In this document: positions 7,800-12,400 of the stretch, one piece after another
How the letters are laid out: each line of letters starts with the position of its first letter
Numbering within the stretch: position 1 is the first letter of the stretch
DNA from: Candidatus Doudnabacteria bacterium
Lineage (GTDB): Bacteria; Patescibacteriota; Doudnabacteria; UBA920
Assembly (NCBI GenBank): GCA_023245915.1
Contig: JAHFJK010000022.1
Span: forward strand, 1 to 15,120
DNA: 15,120 bases
Reading direction: 5' to 3'
Program-made: the position numbers and the translations under genes
The notes under the pieces: model-generated
What the model was told of the DNA's origin: nothing
The model's input: only the letters and a program-made list of their open reading frames with translations
Databases searched by the model: none

Positions 7800-8150
7800 T
7801 TATTTTGTTAGATTTTTTAAAACCACCTCAATCTGTTTTTTAAATTGAGGCAGATGCTGTGTACCAGTAATATATACTCGGTCAATTACTACTTCGGGAT
7901 AGTCGTGAATTAAAAAATCACGGAAGCCAGCCGCGTCTTTCCAGGGAATTTTAGGGTATTGTTTTTTTATTTCATCGGGGATGTTTTTTACTGCTTCGCC
8001 GATTACTTCAAACCGCCTTATTACTGAGTCCTGGGCATCTTCGCTCTTTCTAAATTCATCAAGGTTAATTTTGGAAAGCGTGCGCATAATCCGCCCGCAA
8101 TATTTGATAATATCGTCAAAATACATTGTCACATCGCGATTTTTATTCAT
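7800..8150 (-). CDS. hepT: HepT-type HEPN ribonuclease toxin (DUF86)
   Basis: This 116-residue all-helical protein carries the HEPN signature R-x4-H-x-Y as RDFLIHDY (R77, H82, Y84). HepT toxins are mRNA- or tRNA-directed RNases, and Arg and His form the active site. In studied HepT/MntA pairs the Tyr of this motif is AMPylated by MntA, which silences the toxin; here the Tyr is kept. The ATG overlaps the TGA of the upstream mntA gene by 4 bp, the usual antitoxin-then-toxin order. Length matches the family, and no truncation is seen. Confidence 0.9.
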   Translation of the reverse strand: MNKNRDVTMYFDDIIKYCGRIMRTLSKINLDEFRKSEDAQDSVIRRFEVIGEAVKNIPDEIKKQYPKIPWKDAAGFRDFLIHDYPEVVIDRVYITGTQHLPQFKKQIEVVLKNLTK

Positions 8151-8431
8151 AAGATTCTAATCTTATCCCTGTCGATATAAGGCTTCATCTTTGGGCGAAC
8201 AGCGCCCATTTCCACTAAGTCAACTTTTCTGCCTTCCAGAGCGTCCTGTAGTTCAAGCTTGATATGAATAAATTCAAAAAGCCCGCCAATTTTTCTAAAT
8301 TTAACCAATACATCCACGTCGCTGTCCGGCCTGTCTTCCCCCCGTGCCGTAGAACCGAACAAATAAGCTTCAGTTATTGGATATTTTTTTAGCACAGGCG
8401 ATATTTTCTTTTTGATGGTTTCTATGCTCAT
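8147..8431 (-). CDS. mntA: MntA-type minimal nucleotidyltransferase antitoxin
   Basis: The 94-residue protein has the minimal nucleotidyltransferase motif GS-x10-DxD: LFGSTARGEDRPDSDVDVLV with G26, S27, D38 and D40. Such proteins partner HepT and neutralise it by adding AMP to the Tyr of R-x4-H-x-Y. The pair with hepT is complete and overlaps by ATGA. Its own ATG (8429-8431) overlaps the stop of the GIY-YIG pseudogene. That ATG lies within a copy of the repeat TCTAACGGGATG, whose AACGGG may serve as a weak ribosome-binding region. Confidence 0.9.
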   Translation of the reverse strand: MSIETIKKKISPVLKKYPITEAYLFGSTARGEDRPDSDVDVLVKFRKIGGLFEFIHIKLELQDALEGRKVDLVEMGAVRPKMKPYIDRDKIRIL

Positions 8432-8688
8432 CCCGTTAGAGACAGGGAACGCTTTAACCTGTTTTTCAGATAGCGTTTACCCATGCCTGATTTTAAATAT
8501 TTCTCCCTAGCTATTGCATCGAACTTATCAAGACAAGCTTCATAATACAATAGTTCAAAGGACCCACGACCTTTAGTGTAAGTTGATAAATTCTGATTGT
8601 GCTGATTGAAGCGTTCCAGTAAGTTAATAGTAAAACCAGTCTAGAGATTGGCGGTTTTTTTACTTTTTAAAAGGTAAACATAATACAT
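8428..8688 (-). pseudogene. GIY-YIG nuclease gene with an internal stop
   Basis: From ATG at 8686-8688 the frame reads MYYVYLLKS, then codon 16 is TAG (8641-8643), exactly where the family has the Tyr of (I/L)YTG. Reading on gives TGFTINLLERFNQHN, YYEACLDKFDAIAREKYLK and ends SLSLTG. Apart from that stop and a short region around it, this is a full-length UPF0213-like single-domain GIY-YIG protein of about 86 residues. The stop removes the second motif, so only a 15-residue peptide would be made. Its TGA overlaps the mntA ATG. Copies of TCTAACGGGATG end in the start codon of this gene and in the start codon of mntA. Confidence 0.8.
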
Positions 8689-8805
8689 CCCGTTAGAAAT
8701 TTATTGTTTACAAATTTAGCACTTTATTTCGCCATCAATAAACTATAGTTTGTTTATAAATGTTCCTAATTTCTAACGGGATACATAAACCGTCTCTAAC
8801 GGGAT
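8430..8805. repeat. Four copies of a 14-bp repeat (ending CTAACGGGAT) bounding the GIY-YIG cassette
   Basis: The plus strand carries ATCCCGTTAGAGAC (8430-8443), ATCCCGTTAGAAAT (8687-8700), ATTTCTAACGGGAT (8769-8782) and GTCTCTAACGGGAT (8792-8805). The outer two are exact inverted repeats of each other and so are the inner two. The GIY-YIG pseudogene lies between the first and second copies. The 68 bp between the second and third is AT-rich, with the palindrome AAACTATAGTTT. The layout looks like the ends of a small mobile element. Confidence 0.75.
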
Positions 8806-8819
8806 TATAGCAGCTCTAG

Positions 8820-8897
8820 ATAAATTCTGCACTGTCCACCTGCCTACCGCAGGCAGGCAAACACACCGACACGTTGGTCCGGGTTTCTAATTGACAT
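8820..8897 (-). pseudogene. Duplicated 5' fragment of the NYN gene
   Basis: Read on the minus strand, this repeats the first ~57 bp of the NYN gene (MSIRNPDQRVGVF then the VDVQNL region). It differs by two substitutions, a one-base insertion and a 19-bp palindrome inserted after the GTGTTT codons. The copy goes out of frame after the palindrome. Its ATG overlaps the stop codon of the kinase-like gene. It is a scar, not a gene. Confidence 0.85.
8839..8857. repeat. 19-bp palindromic element inserted in the NYN fragment
   Basis: Arms CCTGCCT and AGGCAGG surround a 5-nt loop. Comparison with the intact NYN gene at 7739-7795 shows these 19 bp are absent there, so this is a clean insertion. A near-identical copy lies at 2413-2432. 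Confidence 0.8.
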
Positions 8898-9510
8898 TGT
8901 AGTCCTTTGGCTTTAATGCTAATAATCTTTCAAAATAGTTTAAAGCCTTGCTTTTATCGGCTTCCGGTAACGCCTCAATAGTCTGCTTAAGCAGCACATC
9001 ATCAAACCAATAAAAAATTTTACCTTCTATATATTCCCAGGCAGGGCTTATGTCTAAATATAAAAGATTACCTTCTGGGTCTCTAGCAAAATTTTGCCCG
9101 CTGCCAATGTCCATAAAAATGCCCTTCTCCTTGGCAGTTTTAACAAATTGCTTTATTTCAGGATCCTTTTCATTTTCCATTAAATACTGGTTTGTTTCCC
9201 AGAATTCGCCATGTTCACCTATGCCCGCAATATACTTATTTGCTTTTACGTGGGCTTCGTCCGGTTGCGCACGGTCCATTTGCAAGTAGCTTTTGTTTAC
9301 ATCATTGAAGGCCTGCGAGACTGCAGGAATATTTTTTGGGAACAAAAGATGACTAATTTTGTTTAAGTAGTAAGTAGCCTTTATTTGCTCTTGAGTCAAA
9401 TCTTTCCCGTCACGGGATTCTGCAATCACCTTTTTCGGATTTTCTGCCGCCACAAAAACCCTTTTTTGCATCCCGGCACCTATTGGTTCTCCCCTAGTTA
9501 ATCTTTCCAT
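8887..9510 (-). CDS. Kinase-like fold protein of unknown target
   Basis: I set the start at the ATG of MERLTRGEPIGAG (9508-9510), 4 bp after the rmuC stop, giving 207 residues. A longer open frame to 9642 overlaps rmuC and looks spurious. The N-terminus GEPIGAGMQKRVFVA, followed by KKVIA, resembles the glycine-rich loop and Lys strand of protein or aminoglycoside-kinase folds. FMDIGSGQNFARDPEGNLLYLDISP at about residues 133-157 resembles the D....N...D catalytic and metal loop of the same fold. Canonical HRD/DFG are absent, so activity is uncertain. It is probably co-transcribed with rmuC. The last codons overlap the duplicated NYN start (ATGTCAATTAG contains its TAG). Confidence 0.6.
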   Translation of the reverse strand: MERLTRGEPIGAGMQKRVFVAAENPKKVIAESRDGKDLTQEQIKATYYLNKISHLLFPKNIPAVSQAFNDVNKSYLQMDRAQPDEAHVKANKYIAGIGEHGEFWETNQYLMENEKDPEIKQFVKTAKEKGIFMDIGSGQNFARDPEGNLLYLDISPAWEYIEGKIFYWFDDVLLKQTIEALPEADKSKALNYFERLLALKPKDYNVN

Positions 9511-9514
9511 AAAA

Positions 9515-10537
9515 TTATAATAACTTTTTGGGCTCTTCTGAAACAACTTTTTCCGCTTCCAGCTCCAAATTGGCCGCGTTTTGGATGTTGCCGCGCAAGC
9601 GCACAAAATCATTTGTAACAGTACCCATCGTATTCCCAGCATTTTTAATGTGGGTTCCCAAAACTTCCAAATTTTTACCGAACTTGTCGCTTTCGGTTTT
9701 TATGCCGCTTATCATTTTTAGAATTTCCTGCGCTTTTTTGTTAATTTCCTGTCCGCGCAGAGAAAGCATAATATTGCGCAAGTAAATGTACATTGTATTG
9801 GGGCTGACGGGAATCACTGCTTTGGTTCGGCAGTATTCAATTATGTCCCCGGCCTCGATAATTTCCTGGTATATGCCTTCGCTGGGCACATACATTAAGG
9901 CAAAATCAAAAGTGTTTTCCTGCGGCAGAATATATTTTTTACCAATTTCGTCCACTCGTTTTTTTACGTCTTTTAAAAAGGCTTTCTTGAGTAATTCCGC
10001 AGATTCGTCATCTTTGGCTTCTTTGTATAGCCGAAAGTTTTCCAGCGAAAATTTGCTGTCGATAGATAAAGTAGTATCTGCGATAAAAATTGCGGCATCG
10101 ACAGTTTCTCCATTTTTAAAACGGTGCTGGATTTTAAAATTGCTTTTGGGCAAAATTTGGCCGAGCATGTTTTCCAGCATTTCTTCGCCAAAATTACCGC
10201 GCATTTTTGGAGACGCTAAGGTTTCTGATAATCGCCTAATATCAGGCCCAACTTGCGATATGCCGCCCAGTTCCTTAGTTAACGCAGCAATGACTCGCCC
10301 GGCGTTATCCAATCTTTCATTTATAGCTTTGTTGGTCTGGTCTATGGACTTTTGCATGCCTTCGCGGGTTTGTTCTGTGCCCTGTTTTATTTCCTTCATC
10401 CACTCCATCATAATTTTTAGAGATTGGTCGTCAGACGGTTTTTCTGTCCGCTTTTTTAAACCAACCAAAAAATACAAAAGCGCGCTAAAACCGATAATAA
10501 ATATGCCTATAATAATGTACAAAATTTGTGCTTGCAT
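9515..10537 (-). CDS. rmuC: RmuC family DNA recombination protein
   Basis: The 340-residue protein begins with a transmembrane segment (residues about 5-26), followed by a charged coiled-coil region (40-90). The RmuC core follows: KMRGNFGEEMLENML, FKNGETVDAAIFI, SIDSKFSLENF, FALMYVPSEGIY and PVSPNTMYIYL. The core has a restriction-endonuclease-like fold; in E. coli RmuC limits recombination at inverted repeats. The many palindromes in this window make that link interesting, but it is not proof. It is anchored facing the cytoplasm. It is the first gene of the long minus-strand cluster, with an extended -10 promoter only 6 nt before its ATG. Confidence 0.92.
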   Translation of the reverse strand: MQAQILYIIIGIFIIGFSALLYFLVGLKKRTEKPSDDQSLKIMMEWMKEIKQGTEQTREGMQKSIDQTNKAINERLDNAGRVIAALTKELGGISQVGPDIRRLSETLASPKMRGNFGEEMLENMLGQILPKSNFKIQHRFKNGETVDAAIFIADTTLSIDSKFSLENFRLYKEAKDDESAELLKKAFLKDVKKRVDEIGKKYILPQENTFDFALMYVPSEGIYQEIIEAGDIIEYCRTKAVIPVSPNTMYIYLRNIMLSLRGQEINKKAQEILKMISGIKTESDKFGKNLEVLGTHIKNAGNTMGTVTNDFVRLRGNIQNAANLELEAEKVVSEEPKKLL

Positions 10538-10543
10538 GAGTTG

Positions 10544-10572
10544 ATTATACCAGAATTCCTATTGCAAAACAA
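10544..10572 (-). promoter_or_regulatory. Extended -10 promoter of rmuC, leaderless arrangement
   Basis: TGGTATAAT (-10 TATAAT at 10544-10549) is followed after 6 nt by the rmuC ATG. The -35 (TTGTTT, 10567-10572) is weak, as expected for an extended -10 promoter. Transcription would begin at about the ATG, giving a leaderless mRNA. Confidence 0.6.
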
Positions 10573-10610
10573 AATTTTTCCCTTTTCGGCATCACCAAAA
10601 AAGAGCGAAC

Positions 10611-10642
10611 AAAAAAGACCCCTAACTCACGGGGTCTTTTTT
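10611..10642 (-). terminator. Rho-independent terminator (works in both directions)
   Basis: A perfect 12-bp stem, AAAAAAGACCCC with GGGGTCTTTTTT, surrounds an 8-nt loop and gives a T tract on either strand. It ends the small secreted-protein gene on the minus strand and insulates rmuC. Confidence 0.9.
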
Positions 10643-10650
10643 ACAATCGT

Positions 10651-10878
10651 TTAATGTATGGGCGGGCCGTCCGGCGGATTTTTGCCTTTGGTAACCACAA
10701 AGCTTACGCAGTCGCCCTGGTTCTTGAACATATCCCCGTAATTGCGCCAACCATCATTTTTACAGTCGTCAACAGTTTGTGGTTCTGGTGGAGGAGTTAT
10801 TGCCGCCAAAGCCGTAGCTGCAAAAGCCAAACCCATACAGGCGGTTATTATTGAAGTGGCAATTATTTGTTTTTTCAT
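10651..10878 (-). CDS. Small secreted two-cysteine protein
   Basis: The 75-residue protein has an N-terminal signal peptide (positively charged MKKQ, hydrophobic core, cleavage after ATALA at about residue 25). A mature chain of about 50 residues follows. The mature part contains DDCKNDGWRNYGDMFKNQGDC, with two Cys that could form one disulfide, and an FVVTKGKN tail. This C-K-x-G-W...F-K-N-Q-G-D-C pattern recurs in small exported bacterial proteins of unknown function. It has its own promoter (extended -10, 10924-10932) and terminator, so it is a monocistronic gene. No role can be assigned. Confidence 0.85.
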   Translation of the reverse strand: MKKQIIATSIITACMGLAFAATALAAITPPPEPQTVDDCKNDGWRNYGDMFKNQGDCVSFVVTKGKNPPDGPPIH

Positions 10879-10923
10879 ATTACCTTATTGATTTTTAAAA
10901 ACTTATTTCGACCTTTTACTATA

Positions 10924-10932
10924 ATTATAGCA
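10924..10932 (-). promoter_or_regulatory. Extended -10 promoter of the small secreted protein
   Basis: TGCTATAAT on the minus strand (TATAAT at 10924-10929) lies 45 bp upstream of the ATG. No good -35 is seen, which is tolerated with a TGN extension. Confidence 0.55.
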
Positions 10933-10951
10933 CGCGCCTTTAACACACGAA

Positions 10952-10980
10952 TTGATATTTTTTAGGGTCTAAGGTATAAT
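10952..10980 (+). promoter_or_regulatory. Sigma70-type promoter of the tRNA-fMet gene
   Basis: TTGATA (10952-10957), a 17-nt spacer and a perfect TATAAT (10975-10980) precede the tRNA 5' end by 14 nt. This is near consensus, as usual for stable RNA genes. Confidence 0.85.
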
Positions 10981-11027
10981 GTACCAAGTTACATCGCGGG
11001 ATAGAGCAATTGGCAGCTCGCAAGGCT

Positions 11028-11763
11028 CAATTTATCTCGATTTAAGCTCTTTTTATGAGTACGAAACTGAAAGGAGATGTGGCAGAGCAAGCGGCTATTT
11101 TAAGGCTATTAGAATTAGGTTGGGGAGTTTCCAAACCCGTAGGTGACAGACTTCCTTACGATCTAGTGGCCGACGTAAACGGCAAGCTTTTAAAGCTTCA
11201 GGTCAAATCTGCTTGGTTTAATGCGTTCGACGCAAACTATTGTATAGACGTGAGACGAACAAAAACAAACCGGCGGCAAATGATAAGAAGTTTGTATAGC
11301 GATCAAGATTTTGATTTCGCTCTGGTGTATCTTCCGGAAAAACGACTTTTTTACATTTTTCCTGTCAGCGTATTCATAGGCTTCGGTAGCACATTGTCTT
11401 TGGTGGAAAATGACAAACGTCAGCGCAAACCAAAGTCCGCTAACTACAGGGAAGCTTTTGAGCTTATCTCACAATGGGCTGCGTCAAAGGTAACTTTGAC
11501 GCGATAATCTATCAAATTCGGGGAAGCCTCCAGCGGTGGTAATCCCGAGCCAAGTTCCAAGCTTTTGGAAAAGGTGTAGAGACTTAATGGTAGACATCCA
11601 GCCCCACTTTTTAACAGATCACATTTCTTTAATCGATATAGTCTAAAATTAAGATTATATCTTTTTGAGAAAATTGGTAAATTATAAAGTGGAGCTGGAT
11701 GAAGAGAAAGTCCAGACCACAAACCCTCTTATTTAGAGGGGCAATGAAAATTGCAGTGGTACG
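11028..11763 (+). mobile_element. Group I intron in the tRNA-fMet anticodon loop, with homing endonuclease ORF
   Basis: This 736-nt intron obeys group I rules: the 5' exon ends in T and the intron ends in G. P1 is GGCT^CA (11024-11029) with TGGGCT (11475-11480), giving the required U·G at the splice site. P10 is the 3' exon CAT with ATG 11474-11476. P2 is a 9-bp hairpin (11481-11502). P3 is TCTATC 11508-11513 with GGTAGA 11589-11594. P4 is TCGGGG 11518-11523 with TCCCGA 11543-11548, and Q contains AATCCCGAGCC. P6a is TTCCAA/TTGGAA (11555-11570). P7 is GACTT 11581-11585 with AAGTC 11708-11712, and S is AAGAGAAAGTCC. P8 is a 16-bp stem with one mismatch (11595-11610 with 11686-11701). P9 includes a GAAA tetraloop hairpin (11741-11754). 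The ORF fills the P1 loop. Confidence 0.93.
11055..11507 (+). CDS. PD-(D/E)XK homing endonuclease, I-Ssp6803I-like
   Basis: The 150-residue protein has the I-Ssp6803I-type active-site layout: E11 (GDVAEQA), D36 (LPYDLV) and Q49-x-K51 (LQVKSA), with Gln in place of the second acid of PD-(D/E)XK. I-Ssp6803I, from the Synechocystis tRNA-fMet intron, is also 150 residues and works as a tetramer on the intronless tRNA-fMet gene. The expected target here is the intronless anticodon-arm sequence (CAAGGCT^CATAACCTTG, nearly palindromic). Cleavage would copy the intron into such alleles. The ORF lies in the P1 loop, and its last ~11 codons cover the 3' strand of P1 and all of P2. There is no Shine-Dalgarno before the ATG. 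An intact frame suggests recent activity or selection. Confidence 0.9.
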   Translation: MSTKLKGDVAEQAAILRLLELGWGVSKPVGDRLPYDLVADVNGKLLKLQVKSAWFNAFDANYCIDVRRTKTNRRQMIRSLYSDQDFDFALVYLPEKRLFYIFPVSVFIGFGSTLSLVENDKRQRKPKSANYREAFELISQWAASKVTLTR

Positions 11764-11798
11764 CATAACCTTGAGGTTCCCGGTTCGAGTCCGGGTCC

Positions 11799-11952
11799 CG
11801 CAACCACGGGCCTTTTCACCTGCGCCCCGTTCGCGTTCAACTAAAGTTGAACGCTCACTCCGCTCCGGTGCAGTCCCTTTCATTCAAAATTTGGAACAAA
11901 TTTTGAATGTTAATAACTCTCCTAAGATTTTTCTTGGGGGTCCGTGGTTGCG
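11799..11952. repeat. Inverted-repeat element overlapping the 3' end of tRNA-fMet
   Basis: CGCAACCACGG, which includes the last bases of the tRNA (11799-11809), is exactly inverted at 11942-11952. Between them are two perfect hairpins: 11833-11854 (9-bp arms, loop TAAA) and 11881-11909 (12-bp arms, loop GGAAC). No gene is seen here. It could be a palindromic insertion at the tRNA 3' end or a processing structure. Confidence 0.65.
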
Positions 11953-11988
11953 AAAGCGAAAATAATCTAAAAATCGTGACAGATTTTT

Positions 11989-12011
11989 TCCTTCTGTCCG
12001 AAGGATTTTTT
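11989..12011 (+). terminator. Rho-independent terminator after tRNA-fMet
   Basis: TCCTTC and GAAGGA pair around the loop TGTCC and are followed by six T. Outer arms (AAAAATC upstream) can extend the stem. It fits as the end of the tRNA-fMet transcript. Confidence 0.75.
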
Positions 12012-12032
12012 GTTACTTAAGTCCCAAAATAC

Positions 12033-12178
12033 GCCTGAGTAGCTCAGTTAGTTACCCGCCCGCCTTGCTTCGCCTATAACAATCGTTGCAATATATTTTT
12101 TATGCTGAAGGATGAAAAAGTGTTATTTTTAACAATCAGCAAGGCGAAGCGGGCGGGGAGCGTGGGACTTTCACCCCG
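12033..12178 (+). pseudogene. Broken tRNA-Glu(TTC): D-loop insertion and missing 3' half
   Basis: GCCTGAG-TA-GCTC-AGTTAGTTA (12033-12054) is a good tRNA 5' part up to the D loop. After a 103-bp insert, the tRNA resumes with GAGC-G-TGGGA-CTTTCAC (12158-12174), which has a Glu anticodon loop (TTC, with T33 and A37). The next bases CCCGC do not pair properly with TGGGA, and no T arm or acceptor 3' strand follows. It is therefore truncated after the anticodon loop. No self-splicing motifs are seen in the insert, so it is a remnant rather than an intron-containing tRNA. Confidence 0.65.
12055..12157. repeat. 103-bp palindrome-bounded insert in the tRNA-Glu D loop
   Basis: The left end begins CCCGCCCGC and the right end finishes GCGGGCGGG. 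Near them CTTCGCC and GGCGAAG also pair, so the ends are imperfect inverted repeats of about 20 bp. The inside is AT-rich, with ATAACAATC and TTAACAATC near either end. No ORF is present. It resembles a MITE-like element. Confidence 0.6.
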
Positions 12179-12226
12179 CATCAAAATTGAAAGAAATATA
12201 AGTTTGATAGAAAACAAAATATATTT

Positions 12227-12303
12227 GCCGGGATAGCTCAGGTAGTTAGAGCGAAGGACTCATAAGCCTTAGGTCGGGGGTGCAAATCCCTCTCCCGGCA
12301 CCA
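12227..12303 (+). tRNA. tRNA with CAT anticodon (elongator Met or Ile2), unusual elbow
   Basis: The 77-nt cloverleaf has acceptor GCCGGGA/TCCCGGC, D stem GCTC/GAGC, anticodon stem AAGGA/GCCTT around CTCATAA, T stem GGGGG/CCCTC, A73 and an encoded CCA. G1:C72 excludes the initiator. CAT may be elongator Met or a lysidine-modified Ile2; the sequence alone does not decide. Oddities: the T loop is TGCAAAT, so position 55 is G instead of T. The D loop AGGTAGTTA appears to have A at 18. The anticodon stem has an A31·G39 mismatch next to the loop. It may be degenerating or specialised. It is 20 bp before tRNA-Asp and probably co-transcribed with it. Confidence 0.85.
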
Positions 12304-12323
12304 AAAAAAGAAACCTATTGTAC

Positions 12324-12400
12324 GGACCGGTAGCTCAGTTGGTTAGAGCGCTCCCCTGTCACGGGAGAGGTCGCGGGTTCGAGTCCCGTTCGGTCCGCCA
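12324..12400 (+). tRNA. tRNA-Asp(GTC)
   Basis: The 77-nt cloverleaf is standard: acceptor GGACCGG/TCGGTCC, D arm GCTC-AGTTGGTTA-GAGC, anticodon arm CTCCC-CTGTCAC-GGGAG, T arm GCGGG-TTCGAGT-CCCGT, G73 and encoded CCA. Anticodon GTC with G73 identifies Asp. All invariant positions are normal, unlike the CAT tRNA just upstream. A palindromic repeat starts within its CCA end. Confidence 0.97.

Larger units (their letters stand above)
10995..11806 (+). tRNA. Initiator tRNA-fMet(CAT), interrupted by a group I intron
   Basis: Exons are 10995-11027 and 11764-11806 (76 nt spliced, CCA encoded). Spliced, they give a perfect cloverleaf. The acceptor is CGCGGGA/TCCCGCA with the initiator-specific C1·A72 mismatch. 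The D stem is GAGC/GCTC with A11:T24, the anticodon stem CAAGG/CCTTG, the loop CTCATAA, the T arm CCCGG-TTCGAGT-CCGGG, then A73 and CCA. C1·A72 and A11:U24 mark it as the formyl-methionine initiator. The usual three G:C pairs in the anticodon stem are reduced to two, since position 29:41 is A:T. The intron splits the loop between T33 and C34, just before the anticodon. Without splicing no functional initiator would come from this gene. Confidence 0.95.

Noticed and set aside
9511..9642. N-terminal extension of the kinase-like gene
   Set aside because: The extra 44 codons overlap the rmuC C-terminus in another frame. They give an atypical sequence, and the ATG 4 bp after the rmuC stop fits better.
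9786..10544. Plus-strand open frame of 252 codons
   Set aside because: It is antisense to rmuC. The protein has no recognisable domain and rmuC motifs cover the same bases.
11629..11965. Open frames on both strands across the intron core and tRNA-fMet 3' end
   Set aside because: They are explained by conserved group I core elements, the tRNA exon and hairpins, and have no protein family signal.
12033..12178. A second intron-containing tRNA
   Set aside because: The insert has no P, Q, R or S motifs and lies in the D loop. The 3' half of the tRNA is missing, so a pseudogene fits better.
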